From Halalkalicoccus sp. CGA53 (GTDB lineage: Archaea > Halobacteriota > Halobacteria > Halobacteriales > Halalkalicoccaceae), in NCBI RefSeq assembly GCF_036429475.1, contig NZ_CP144125.1, forward strand, positions 3,427,521 to 3,491,520: a stretch of DNA of 64,000 bases, in the 5' to 3' direction. Below are positions 53,431 to 62,678 of this stretch, piece after piece; position 1 is the stretch's first letter, and each line of letters opens with the position of its first letter. Under the pieces are notes generated by a model that saw only the letters and a program-made list of their open reading frames with translations, did no database searches and was not told the DNA's origin. Both the position numbers and the translations under genes were made by a program.

Positions 53431-54341
53431 ATGGCGCCGATCGAGGTCGAGGATCTCACGAAGTATTATGGCGACGTCCGGGGGATCGATGGTCTTTCTT
53501 TCACCGTTGATTCCGGGGAGGTGTTCGGGTTTCTCGGACCAAATGGTGCGGGTAAAACGACGGCAATACGGACGTTACTCGGGCTCCTATCCCCGACATC
53601 CGGTTCGGCAACCGTCCTCGGTGCAGATATCCGCAACGAGTCCGAATTGATCGAGGCGAAACGGAAGATCGGATATTTACCTGACCATCTCGGCTTCAAC
53701 GAAGAACTGACCGGGATGCAGATACTCGACTATCACGCGTCTGTCAAAGGAGATACTCGCCGAGCGGAACTGTTGGATCTCTTCACACCCCCTTCAAGCG
53801 TGCCGTCCGAGGGTACTCCAGTGGAAACAAACGAATGCTGGGAATCATCCAGGCGTTTATGCACGATCCGGATCTGGTAATCCTCGACGAACCCACTTCG
53901 GGGTTAGATCCGCTGAAACAGGAGCGATTCAACGAATTCCTCCGCGAAGAGCGAGATCGGGGAACGACGATCTTCTTCTCCTCGCACATCCTGAGCGAGG
54001 TGCGCCAGATCTGCGACCGAGTCGGTATCCTCCGAGACGGGCGACTTGTGGAACTGGAAGAGATCGAAACACTCCTCAACCGGAGCGGGAAACGCGTCAG
54101 AGTACAGACCACAGAGGAAGGCCAGAAAGCGCTGGCTGCGCTCGACGGAGTCATCGACGTTCATCAGTTCGACAACCGAATGCAGTTCATCTACACTGGC
54201 GAATACAACACGTTATTCCGAGAGCTATCGAAGCACGACATCCTCGAAGCCGACATCGGCGAACCGCCGCTCGAAGACATCTTCTTGCACTACTATGGGG
54301 ACGAATCGGCCCCGAATTCGGAGGTGTCGGTTGATGCTTGA
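53431..54341 (+). pseudogene. ABC transporter ATPase with a one-base frameshift at a C run
   Basis: The first frame carries Walker A LGPNGAGKTT and IGYLPDHLGFNEELTGMQ, then leaves the family after LLDLFTP. The other frame picks up as PFKRAVRGYSSGNKRMLGII (signature SSGNK) and continues with Walker B LVILDEPTSGLDP and the switch HIL region, ending at 54341. The break is exactly at ACACCCCCTTC (five Cs, about 53786-53790); six Cs would restore a single protein of about 303 residues. It is either a pseudogene, a slippage-regulated gene or a base-call error. TATA-like GATTATTTTATC lies 20-30 nt before the ATG. Confidence 0.75.
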
Positions 54342-55119
54342 GACCGCACGATTCGAGGGAAAGCGGCGGGTACGTGGGACTGCGATACTGGCTGTGGGGC
54401 TGAGCCTGTATTCTGCGTTCATCGTCTGGTACTTTACCGTCTGGGAGGGAGCCGAAATCGAGGATCTCTTTCAGGAGATGCCGCCCGCGATGATCGAAGC
54501 GTTCGGCATTGCTGAATTAGGTACCATCGAAGGATTCCTGGGTGGACAGATCTACACGTTCCTCTGGTTGCTCGGGCTGGGAACCTACTTCGCGTATACC
54601 GGGGCAGGACTCGTCGCAACCGACATCGAACGGGGACGAATGGATCTCCTCGCTGTATTTCCGATCTCCCGTGCCAAACTCCTCACCGAGAAATTCATCG
54701 CATTGCTCGTCCCATTGCTGGTACTGAACGTCGTCGTAGGGATCGTCATTTACGTATTGGTGATCGCTATCGGTGAGTCGATCGATCCGGCCCGCTTGTT
54801 CATGGTGCACGCCCTCTCGATCCCGTATTTCCTCGTGTGCGCTGCAATCGGAATGATCCTGTCAGTGGTAGTTGATCGGGCATCAATCGCGGAACGCGGG
54901 GCGATCGGACTGATATTCCTTCTCTGGTTGGGTGAGTCCGTGGTAAGCGGGACGGGCGATTACGACTGGCTCGCGTATCTCAGTCCCACCCACTACTACG
55001 AACCGACACCTATCCTTATTGACGGGTCATACGATCCGATTCACTCTCTCGTCTTAGTTGGTGTATTTGTCGTGTTATTTGTTGCTGGAATAATATTATT
55101 CAAACGTCGGGATCTATAG
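54334..55119 (+). CDS. ABC-2 type transporter permease
   Basis: 261 residues with six membrane helices, starting MLETARFEGKRRVRGTAILA; the ATG overlaps the ATPase stop by 8 nt. The loop GAGLVATDIERGRMDLLAVF with PISRAKLLTEKFIALLVPLL is the standard ABC-2 pattern. It needs the ATPase encoded upstream, which is frameshifted, so export may be lost or depend on another ATPase. Substrate unknown; a self-protection or stress exporter is plausible given the CPBP gene next door. Confidence 0.87.
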   Translation: MLETARFEGKRRVRGTAILAVGLSLYSAFIVWYFTVWEGAEIEDLFQEMPPAMIEAFGIAELGTIEGFLGGQIYTFLWLLGLGTYFAYTGAGLVATDIERGRMDLLAVFPISRAKLLTEKFIALLVPLLVLNVVVGIVIYVLVIAIGESIDPARLFMVHALSIPYFLVCAAIGMILSVVVDRASIAERGAIGLIFLLWLGESVVSGTGDYDWLAYLSPTHYYEPTPILIDGSYDPIHSLVLVGVFVVLFVAGIILFKRRDL

Positions 55120-55291
55120 CTGTAAGAGCGTTCCAATAGCAAAATCGTTTAGATTCTAAATTCTGCAACCTTCAACATGGTCTGTACGCCCACGTGCCTT
55201 CCGAATTCAGTATTTCGGTTTCATGCCTCGTTTTGAATAAAGAAGCCGCGTCACCAACCACTGTTAAGATATCCGACGTAAAAGTAAGGAT

Positions 55292-56242
55292 ATGGATTCT
55301 CATGTGACTTCTGGGCGGGGAACGAGTGAGTCTCGAATACACACTCGAAAAGTAGGGCTCTTTCTCGCGCTCGCGTTCGGTATTTCCTAGACCGGCGCGC
55401 TCGTCCTCTATCTCGTCGGAATCGAACTCGGAACGCTCGCCGGACTCGTACTCGTGGTCGTCGTTTTCATGTGGGCACCGGCGTTCGCTGCGATCGGAAC
55501 CCAGCTCTGGCACGGAGAGTCTATCCGAGAGGGCTGTGGACTGGCTCTGGGTCGGCTTCGCTGGGTTGGACTAGCGTGGATAACGCCGATCGCTCTCGTC
55601 GCCGCCACGATCGGTACCGGAATCGTCCTTCCGGGCGTGTCGTTTACGACAGACTACGCGCCGTATCTGCTCGAGTTGGGATTGACAGAGGAACAAGCCG
55701 CTGAGGCGGTCACGCAACTGGAGGGGGTGCCAGTTCCGCTTGCTGTTCTCTTCGTCGTTCAGGGCCTCATTGCGGGTCTGACGATCAACGCCCTTGCGGC
55801 ACTTGGCGAAGAACTCGGGTGGCGGGGGCTACTGCTCACGGAGCTCGCACCGCTTGGATTCTGGAAGGTCTCGATACTGACGGGAACGATCTGGGGGATC
55901 TGGCACGCTCCGATTATCCTTCAGGGCCACAACTTCCCCGATGCACCGCTTGTGGGCGTGTTCGTGATGACCGTTGCAACAATCGCGATGGCTCCGATCT
56001 ACACGTATCTGACAGTCCGAGCTCGATCTGTGCTCGCCGCAACGTTCCTCCACGGGTCGTTCAACGGACTGGGAGCGCTCTCGCTGATCTACCTCACGGG
56101 TGCCGGAAACCTCCTGACCGCTCCCGTTGGCGTCGCCGGCATCGGTGCTGCACTGCTCGTCACTGCTCTCTGCATCGTCCACGACAAAATTATTGCAGAG
56201 GAACCGATCACGAACGGACGCCCGCTGTCGCCGTGGACGTGA
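55292..56242 (+). pseudogene. CPBP-family intramembrane protease with an in-frame TAG
   Basis: From the ATG at 55292 the frame reads MDSHVTSGRGTSESRIHTR, enters the first membrane helix (LFLALAFGIS), meets TAG at codon 33 (55388-55390) and continues in frame as TGALVLYLVGIELG. The rest has the CPBP/Abi motifs EELGWRGLL (EExxxR), WGIWHAP and FLHGSFNG (second His and Asn). TGG to TAG is the simplest lesion. Translation could restart at the ATG at 55454, but that would lose the first helices. The family includes CAAX-type proteases and bacteriocin self-immunity proteins. Confidence 0.8.
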
Positions 56243-56712
56243 GTTACTCAGGATGTCCAGGACGGTGAAGTTCAGCCCTTTGTAGGCAACTCGTTGCTCT
56301 TCGAACTCGATTATCCGGTCGTAGTGAGCTATCGCGACCGTTAGAAGTCAGTGCGCACCTGCTCGTGACACAGCGGTCAGCATCAACGATGCTGGCCCCA
56401 GTGCTGCGAGCAGTGTGTACACAGTGGAGATCGCACCTACAGTAGGTGATTACGATTGGCCGCAGTATCGCCGGTAAAGACTCCTTCGAAACCGGAATGA
56501 AACCGTCATCGCGACCGCCCGAATGCGAGCGAGCTTCTCGACGGCGTCCATACGACGGCTCCTTCGCCAGACTATTTTACTATTTCAACGTAGAATTCAA
56601 TATCGTGAATTGGAAGTCACGATTGACCGCGAGTGCGACCGCGTCCCTGACCTCGAAGGTATCGACGCAGAGCGAACCGAATCGTTATCCCTCACAGCCA
56701 CCGAATCGGGCC
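56243..56712. other. Intergenic, no gene seen
   Basis: The reading frame of the next gene is open back to 56446 but has no protein-like character there. No repeat or RNA recognised; TATTTCAACG-type AT-rich sequence near 56575-56600 may hold a promoter. Confidence 0.4.
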
Positions 56713-57735
56713 ATGGATCTCTCTGTAGTCGACCTCTCTCCCGTTCCCGAGGGTGGCACCGCCAGTGATGCGTACGCGAACACCGTCGAGGCCGCCCGAC
56801 AGGCAGAACGGCTCGGATACGAACGGTTCTGGGTGGCCGAACACCACGGCATGGCGGACTCCATCGCCGGCACGACCCCCGAAGTGTTGCTCGCCCATCT
56901 CGCCGCGAAGACAGACTCGATTCGGCTTGGATCGGGAGCGGTGTTGCTCAACCACTACAGCCCGTTCAAAGTCGCCGAGCAGTTCGGCGTACTGGACGCG
57001 CTCGCTCCCGGGCGTATCGACGCGGGTCTCGGGCGGGCGAACGGGTCGCCGGCCGCCGACCACGCACTCGGGACCGATCGCCACGTCCAGAACCCCGACG
57101 AGGATCACACGGAGAAGGTAGAGGCCGTCGTCACCCACCTCTACGACGACTTTCCAGACGAGCATCCCTACAGCGACCTGACGATCCCACGCTCGGGTCG
57201 GGGTACTCCCGTCCCCTGGCTGCTCGGATCGAGCCCGTCGAGTGCGGCGATCGCCGGCGAACTCGGACTCCCGTACTGCTTCGCCGCGTTCATCCGGCCA
57301 CAGTTCGCCACCCACTCGTTCGAGACGTATCGCGAGGAGTTCCGGCCCTCGCGGCTGGCCGGCGGTGTCGACGAGCCAGACGGGATGCTCGCGGTGAACG
57401 CGGTCTGTGCCGAGACCGACGAGGAGGCGACACGGCTTCGTGCGGTGGCCGAAGCGTCGTACGAGCGGATGCAACGAGGGGTCGTCGGAACGAGGCCGTC
57501 CGTCGAGGAGGCCGTCGACGAACTGGGTGGGGTGCCCGAACCGACGCCTACAAAGCTCGGTTCCGAGGAGTGGCCACGGGCGATCTCCGGAAGCAAGGAG
57601 ACGCTTGCCGGTCTCCTGGAACAGCTCACAGACCGTGTCGGCGTCGACGAGGTGATGGTCCAGCACATCGTCGCGGATCACGACGACGCGCTCCGGTCTC
57701 ACGAACTCCTGGCTGACGGCGTCGGACTCACGTGA
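56713..57735 (+). CDS. Luciferase-like monooxygenase (LLM class flavin-dependent)
   Basis: 340 residues from MDLSVVDLSPVPEGGTASDA. Bacterial-luciferase fold with GYERFWVAEHHG near 45-55, RLGSGAVLLNHYSPFKVAEQ, and a C-terminal VDEVMVQHIVADHDDALRSH. Members oxidise small molecules using reduced flavin or F420; this branch (HTH/MsnO8-like group) usually uses FMNH2. Substrate unknown. Monocistronic. Confidence 0.88.
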   Translation: MDLSVVDLSPVPEGGTASDAYANTVEAARQAERLGYERFWVAEHHGMADSIAGTTPEVLLAHLAAKTDSIRLGSGAVLLNHYSPFKVAEQFGVLDALAPGRIDAGLGRANGSPAADHALGTDRHVQNPDEDHTEKVEAVVTHLYDDFPDEHPYSDLTIPRSGRGTPVPWLLGSSPSSAAIAGELGLPYCFAAFIRPQFATHSFETYREEFRPSRLAGGVDEPDGMLAVNAVCAETDEEATRLRAVAEASYERMQRGVVGTRPSVEEAVDELGGVPEPTPTKLGSEEWPRAISGSKETLAGLLEQLTDRVGVDEVMVQHIVADHDDALRSHELLADGVGLT

Positions 57736-57756
57736 GAGCGGTGTGCTGACGAGCAG

Positions 57757-57996
57757 TCAGGAGTCTACCGGAGAGCAGGCATCGAACGGCACTTCGATCC
57801 GTCCTGGGGAGAACTGCTCCTCGCCACAGGCCTCGAGGACGAGCGGCCACTCTCGGGGTGCCACTCGGATGGACCGGGTAGGTGAGTCGGAGACGTCTCC
57901 CCCGTTGAACCGTCTTCGTACGCGAACGTGAGCACAGCCGCGTTCTAACGGGAGTGAAAGAGCACCTGAGCGGGTAGGACCGGATGCCAGAGGCAC
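57757..57996 (-). CDS. Small hypothetical protein, 79 residues
   Basis: Starts MPLASGPTRSGALSLPLERG; the second half, FNGGDVSDSPTRSIRVAPRE then WPLVLEACGEEQFSPGRIEV, has normal acidic haloarchaeal composition and a plausible fold. No family recognised. A different overlapping frame on the same strand is Arg-rich and unlikely. Confidence 0.45.
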   Translation of the reverse strand: MPLASGPTRSGALSLPLERGCAHVRVRRRFNGGDVSDSPTRSIRVAPREWPLVLEACGEEQFSPGRIEVPFDACSPVDS

Positions 57997-58300
57997 AGAT
58001 CACGGGGCTTTAGCGGTGATCCACGGGAGCTGGTCTACCCGAGCAGGCTACATGACTCGAACAGTCTCGTTCAAATGAGCTTTTTGGCCGACCTCATCGA
58101 GAGACGTCACTTTGTTGTTGATTCGAGTGAGCCAGCTTCACTTCATTCCAGTCGGCTGGTACACCTCGAGGCGACGGTTCCACTACGATTCTCGGCTCCG
58201 GGGGTAGCTCTTCGAAAGCCCGTAGCATTCCACTGTGGTGGAGTGAAAATATCGCGGCGCGGGCACCTGTATTCAGGTAATTTGATGTCGCTGGCCCCGA
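57997..58300. other. Intergenic, no gene seen
   Basis: No convincing frame. A TTCCACTGTGGTGGAGTGAAA inverted block near 58230-58250 could form a short hairpin downstream of azlD on the opposite strand. Confidence 0.35.
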
Positions 58301-58645
58301 TCACCCGAGAAGAAGTCGGAATCCCCAGAGGACTCCCATCCCGACCCCGATCGTCGCCAGCATACTCCCCGTTCGCCACGCAACGATCGCGGCCACCCCA
58401 CCGGCGATGGCCCGTTCGTTGACCACCGCCGTGACGACCGATCCGTCGAGAACGAACAGCTGGGGAAAGACCAGCGCAGCGAGGATCGCCGGGGGGACGT
58501 ACACCAGCGCTCGTTCGACCCCCGGCGGGAACTCGATCACCCACCCGTGAAGCTGGATGAACGAGAGACGAAGGGCGAAACAGCCGACCGCGAGCGCAAC
58601 GATGAGCAGCCACACGAAACCCGCTCCGAACTCGAGCGGTGCCAT
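58301..58645 (-). CDS. azlD: AzlD-type branched-chain amino acid exporter subunit
   Basis: 114 residues with four membrane helices and the AzlD pattern: CFALRLSFIQLHG near the N terminus and YVPPAILAALVFPQLF, then ERAIAGGVAAIVAWRTGSML. It starts immediately after the AzlC stop. With AzlC it exports branched-chain amino acids or analogues. Confidence 0.9.
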   Translation of the reverse strand: MAPLEFGAGFVWLLIVALAVGCFALRLSFIQLHGWVIEFPPGVERALVYVPPAILAALVFPQLFVLDGSVVTAVVNERAIAGGVAAIVAWRTGSMLATIGVGMGVLWGFRLLLG

Positions 58646-59332
58646 CTACCTCCTCCCCCATCTGCTGACGACCACACCGATGGTCGTCCCTCCGATCGCC
58701 GCGACGAGAATGCCCAGGTTCATCGGGACGCCCGCCGCCGCCACGGCGAGCACGCCACCAGCCACCCCCGCTGCCTTCGTCGGTCGATCTTCGATAAATC
58801 GCATCAGGAGAGCGATGAACGCCAGGGGGATCACGAACTCCAACTCCCATTCGGGCGGCACGCCCCGTCCGAAGAACACCCCGGCGATCACCGACAGCTG
58901 TACGATGATCCAGAGCGGGACAGCCGTCCCGAGATAGTAGCCTCGTCTGCTGGTCGTTGGTTCGGACGTGTATCGTTCGATCGAAAACGCGTAGACCGGG
59001 GTCCACAAGAAGTACGCGAGAAACCACTTCCACACCGTCGAAAACCGCGAAAAATACGGCGCCAGCGAGAGACTGTAAAGTACACCCCGTCCGCCGTCGA
59101 CGAGGAGCGAAAGGACCACGACGAGAACGCCGGGCGTTCCCGTTTCGAGGAGCAAGAATGCCGTCAACATCACGGTCGGGTAGTAGACGAGAACGGCCAT
59201 CGCGATCGTCTGGATCGGTGACAATCCGATCGCCGTCGCCGCCATCCCGGTGACGAGTCCGACGATCGCCCCAGCCGGTAACAACGGCGCCATGTCCCCG
59301 GCCCCCGATAGAAAATCTTCCCGGAATTTCAT
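58646..59332 (-). CDS. azlC: AzlC-type branched-chain amino acid permease
   Basis: 228 residues from MKFREDFLSGAGDMAPLLPA; an ATG six codons upstream is possible. Seven or eight membrane helices with AzlC features (LPAGAIVGLVTGMAATAIGL, LVDGGRGVLYSLSLAPYF). It is the large subunit of the AzlCD exporter; the azlD gene abuts it. Confidence 0.9.
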   Translation of the reverse strand: MKFREDFLSGAGDMAPLLPAGAIVGLVTGMAATAIGLSPIQTIAMAVLVYYPTVMLTAFLLLETGTPGVLVVVLSLLVDGGRGVLYSLSLAPYFSRFSTVWKWFLAYFLWTPVYAFSIERYTSEPTTSRRGYYLGTAVPLWIIVQLSVIAGVFFGRGVPPEWELEFVIPLAFIALLMRFIEDRPTKAAGVAGGVLAVAAAGVPMNLGILVAAIGGTTIGVVVSRWGRR

Positions 59333-59669
59333 GATGCCACCTTGTAGCATGGCTGAGACGATAAACGAAGAGGAGAGATGGCAGGTCGAGGATCGGAAGG
59401 TCTGACGGCTCCGGAAAAGGACTCGAAGGAGCTAGTGTGGAGACGCTTTGGGAGCGATCACCAGGGCACGGTGAGCGATCTCTAACTCGTACTGCGTCCG
59501 CCCCGTCCAACCTACACGACCTGTTCGGTCTCTCTACCAGCTGCCAGAGAACGCGTACGAGATACAGAGAAAGGAATCGACACGGTCGTACTAAGCGAAG
59601 TGTTCACCGCCCATTAATCCCCTCCCGAAAACCACCTATGAGGGGACACGGTCGTACGAAGCGAAGCGT
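59333..59669. other. Intergenic, direct repeat only
   Basis: No gene. Holds the first copy of the 28-bp direct repeat described separately. Confidence 0.4.
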
Positions 59670-59674
59670 TCACC
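59581..59674. repeat. Two 28-bp direct repeats
   Basis: Copies at 59581-59608 and 59647-59674 (CACGGTCGTACnAAGCGAAG then nGTTCACC) differ at two positions. The second overlaps the 3' end of the acetyltransferase gene, so the first is probably a duplicated gene tail. Confidence 0.6.
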
Positions 59675-60269
59675 CCTGTGGATCGCGCCGCATCGGGAAG
59701 AACGGTGGCATCGTCTGGAGGTGAACCGTATCGACGATCTCGAACCCGTGGCGGAATTAGAACGGGAGGTTCCGGACGTTACTCGAGATGAGAAACGCGG
59801 GTGTTCCCTCGCGGTCACACTCGTCGAGTACCGGCTTCATGAGGAGACTCCCGTGTCCCCGTCGCTGCTGGACGGGTTCGACCCCTAAGACCGTCAACTC
59901 CCAGAACGGCTCGCTCGGGTGGCTGGCCTCGATCCGCTCGATGAATTCGTCCAGCAGTACCAGCTTCTCCTCCGAGAGGGCCTTCTGCATGACGGCACCG
60001 ATCTCGTCGTACTCAGGTTGCACGCCGGGCGGTAACCAGAGGGCCGCACCGACGTACTCGCCGACGTAATACGCCGTGTCGTGGTCGAACGCTTTTCCAC
60101 CGTACGCCATGGAAAACTCCGGAAAGTAGCGGTGGTACGTGGGAGGTGAAGTGAAATACCAACGTATCCCGGGATCCGTGGTAAAGGCCAGCGTGAGGGC
60201 GGTGAGGAGATGTTTCTCTTCAGTCTGAGTGGCTGTGCTCGTATCGACGGATTCTCCGGTAGTCGCCAT
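59670..60269 (-). pseudogene. GNAT acetyltransferase with an in-frame TAA near the C terminus
   Basis: From MATTGESVDTSTATQT the frame holds a GNAT fold with the acetyl-CoA loop VQQRRGHGSLLMKPVLDEC, and reaches NVRNLPF, then TAA at codon 171 (59757-59759). In the same frame it goes on as FRHGFEIVDTVHLQTMPPFF and PMRRDPQG to TGA at 59670. The Tyr expected after LPF (as in NIPFYERHGF of relatives) is the codon changed to TAA. The lost part is the last two strands, which usually finish the fold, so activity is doubtful. Confidence 0.75.
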
Positions 60270-60421
60270 TAGCCGGTCCACCTTCGTTCAAAGAGGTGAC
60301 GTCCTCACATAGCATCATCTCCTGAACGAATTGCACCGACTGAGCAGAATGCACGATCTAATAGGGATCATCGTAGAAGGTCATACTTCTCCGATTTCGA
60401 ACCGAGCGACATCGGTGACAC

Positions 60422-60676
60422 GTGTACCCGAGAGATTCAGTTGACTACGATGATCCCTGTGAGTATGGTCCCGGCGTTTCGAAAACAGTCGACGACTGGT
60501 AGGCACTGTCCAACGAGGAGAAAGTCGACGAGCTGACGATCTCCTGTCGTAATGCCGTGCGAGATACGGAGGGTGGGTTCACCACGACGGGAGAATTCAC
60601 ACCACTCGTGTGGTGGGTGAATCGACTCGGCGGTGAGCCTACGACGAGGGCGATCGCGTATCATCGGACTCACTGA
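60422..60676 (+). pseudogene. 84-codon unknown gene with an in-frame TAG
   Basis: From a GTG at 60422 the frame reads VYPRDSVDYDDPCEYGPGVS, then KTVDDW, TAG at codon 27 (60500-60502), then ALSNEEKVDELTISCRNAVR, DTEGGFTTTGEFTPLVWWVN and RLGGEPTTRAIAYHRTH. Both halves are acidic and protein-like, so a GAG-to-TAG or similar change is likely. No family recognised. A start downstream of the stop (GTG in NAVR) would give only a short piece. Confidence 0.55.
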
Positions 60677-60751
60677 CGGTCACGACTCAGTAGTGGTTAC
60701 GTCACGAATCTGTATCGTCGTCCCTTCATAGTTGTGGACGTTCGACATGAC

Positions 60752-60759
60752 TATATAAT
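60752..60759 (+). promoter_or_regulatory. TATA box of the membrane-anchored protein gene
   Basis: TATATAAT lies 20-27 nt before the ATG at 60779, placing the RNA start at or next to the ATG. It decides the start codon against an upstream GTG at 60734, which the box itself follows. Confidence 0.6.
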
Positions 60760-60778
60760 CCGTCCACCGATTCGTGGG

Positions 60779-61531
60779 ATGGCAGTCTCCCCGTGGATAG
60801 ATACAATTAGAGACCGACGTCTCGGGGTCAAGATCGCTCTTGCCCTCGGTGCGGTGGTCGTCTTGGTGCTGTTGATGTTTGGAGCGTTGTACGCGTTCGG
60901 AGCCTTCCTCTTTTACGACTCGTACGAATCATCGTACGATTACGAGATGACGCTTTACGTAGACGGATCGACGGAAGATCTCGTCCTCTTCGCGCCCGTA
61001 CCAGTACACAACGACGACGTCGACATCGGGGAGGTGAGCCTCTACACGTACGAAGATCGAGTGGGTGACTGGGAGTACGACGTCGTCGATACCGAGCACG
61101 GACCCATGCTCAGGATCACCATCTCCGAGATTACCGGTGCCGACGAGCTCGTCTTCGAATCGACGATCCACTCGGAGCGAACGATAGAGACGAAAGCGCC
61201 TCGCGGGGCCGAGCCGGTTCTCTCACCGATGTACGATATGGAGGATATCGACTCTTCGTTCGAGCCCCGGCCAGATACCCGGCTGTACAGTGTCACCAGC
61301 ATGGCGTACGCAGAACACGGTGGTCCCGCTGACGTCGAACTGAGCCTGGTCGTCCGGCACGGGGGAGCGAACACGTGGTGGACGTTCGGGTGGAGTGGGA
61401 ACTATTACGAGACGTACGTTACGACGTTCGGCGTCACACCCGATCCCGCCGGAGAGTGGTGGCAGCTCGAGGGGGACCACCGGGAGGGAGCGGGGAGTTA
61501 CGCCCGCTTCGGCCCCCCACTTCCACACTGA
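60779..61531 (+). CDS. Membrane-anchored extracellular beta-rich protein
   Basis: 250 residues from MAVSPWIDTIRDRRLGVKIA. One N-terminal membrane helix (about 18-42), then an external domain rich in beta strands (YDYEMTLYVDGSTEDLVLFA, LYTYEDRVGDWEYDVVDTEH) ending in an aromatic strand region (WWTFGWSGNYYETYVTTFGV). No family recognised. Leaderless transcript by the TATA position. Confidence 0.75.
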   Translation: MAVSPWIDTIRDRRLGVKIALALGAVVVLVLLMFGALYAFGAFLFYDSYESSYDYEMTLYVDGSTEDLVLFAPVPVHNDDVDIGEVSLYTYEDRVGDWEYDVVDTEHGPMLRITISEITGADELVFESTIHSERTIETKAPRGAEPVLSPMYDMEDIDSSFEPRPDTRLYSVTSMAYAEHGGPADVELSLVVRHGGANTWWTFGWSGNYYETYVTTFGVTPDPAGEWWQLEGDHREGAGSYARFGPPLPH

Positions 61532-61730
61532 AATTCGAATCGGGACCGACCCACGACACCGAAATCAGATCGCCCAGTTGATGAGGGCCGTGTTCAAACG
61601 TCTCTCACATCCCTATATCGAAGATCGAACAGGCGCTTACACCTCGCTATTCCGGATTACGTCCCTCCCATTCCTGGTGATTTTATATCGATAGATCGTT
61701 CACTTTCGCCCCGCTTGGCGCGTCTATATT

Positions 61731-61760
61731 CCCTCCGATCGCCTCCACTCTATCGGAGGG
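61731..61760. promoter_or_regulatory. Perfect 9-bp hairpin upstream of the VOC gene
   Basis: CCCTCCGAT and ATCGGAGGG pair perfectly around a 12-base loop and end 28 nt before the VOC start codon. It may be an operator, or a 3'-end hairpin for the preceding gene. Confidence 0.4.
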
Positions 61761-61788
61761 TTTCCTCCGAAAAGTGAGGCTACAGGCC

Positions 61789-62214
61789 ATGACACACGCA
61801 TTCAGCTGGGTCGAACTCCCGAGCGTCGACTTCGACAGAGCGATCGAGTTCTATTCGACCGTCCTCGATCGCGGTATCGACGTACACGAACCCGAACTCG
61901 ACGAAGCGAACAACGGGAGAGCGGGCATGTTCCACTCCCGCGAGGAGGCCGACGAGATGACGGTCAGTGGAATGATCGTCGAAACGAACGAGTATACGGC
62001 CGAGAGTGGAGCGACGATCGCATACACCCCGTCGGACGACGGAGTGGTGGTCTATCTGACCGTCGACGGTGATCTAGACGACGCGCTCTCGCGAGTCGAA
62101 TCGACCGGCGGTGAAGTCGTTCTCCCGAAAGAGTCGATCCCGGACCACGGCGGCCACTACGCGATAATCAAAGATACCGAAGGAAACCGAGTCGGACTGG
62201 TCTCCGGAGGATAG
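61789..62214 (+). CDS. VOC (glyoxalase/dioxygenase-fold) protein
   Basis: 141 residues from MTHAFSWVELPSVDFDRAIE. Two beta-alpha-beta-beta-beta modules, with FYSTVLDRGIDV closing the first and ALSRVESTGGEVVLPKESIP, DTEGNRVGLVSGG closing the second. VOC proteins bind a metal and act on diverse small molecules or serve as drug-binding proteins; no specific substrate can be given. Confidence 0.88.
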   Translation: MTHAFSWVELPSVDFDRAIEFYSTVLDRGIDVHEPELDEANNGRAGMFHSREEADEMTVSGMIVETNEYTAESGATIAYTPSDDGVVVYLTVDGDLDDALSRVESTGGEVVLPKESIPDHGGHYAIIKDTEGNRVGLVSGG

Positions 62215-62483
62215 ACCCGCTGTCACCAACCCCGTCGTGACTCCCGCGGTACTCGTAGTTGTACGCAATCGTAGCCATATTGACCCGAATGTGTTTATCC
62301 TCGTCGTGTCGTACCTGGTGTGATCGAAGGTGACACCACCGATCGATGCTCGACGATACCCCCGTCGAGAAGGGGAACGTCGTCGGAACCTCAGGCGCTG
62401 GGGCGGCGTACTTCTGCCCGCGGGTAGACAGAGGGGACGGGCTGGACAACAGCAAGAATAGCTTCCGGTGACGTGCGAAAGCC

Positions 62484-62678
62484 ATGAAACTCGACTACAC
62501 GCTCGGAACCAGACAGTTCGATAGTTACGGTGTCGGCCTCGCGGGCGTCATCCTCGCGTTCGCGTTCGTCCTCTGGTACTTCGGTGGGGCGCTCTGGTTC
62601 GTTCTGCTGTGGGCTTGCCTCGGACTCGCAGTGTTAGCCGCTGCCGGTACGCTCGCCGGAGAGGTGGTTCGTGTGTAG
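62484..62678 (+). CDS. Small two-helix membrane protein
   Basis: 64 residues: MKLDYTLGTRQFDSYGVGLA, then two hydrophobic helices (VILAFAFVLWYFGGALWFVL and WACLGLAVLAAAGTLAG). Likely an integral membrane protein of unknown role. Confidence 0.6.
   Translation: MKLDYTLGTRQFDSYGVGLAGVILAFAFVLWYFGGALWFVLLWACLGLAVLAAAGTLAGEVVRV

Noticed and set aside
58143-59510. 455-codon minus-strand frame over azlCD
   Set aside because: Arg/Gly-rich, in a different frame from the clear AzlC and AzlD genes.
55388-60502. Programmed TAG read-through (pyrrolysine)
   Set aside because: Broken genes use TAG, TAA and TGA alike, and no Pyl machinery is seen; mutation is simpler.
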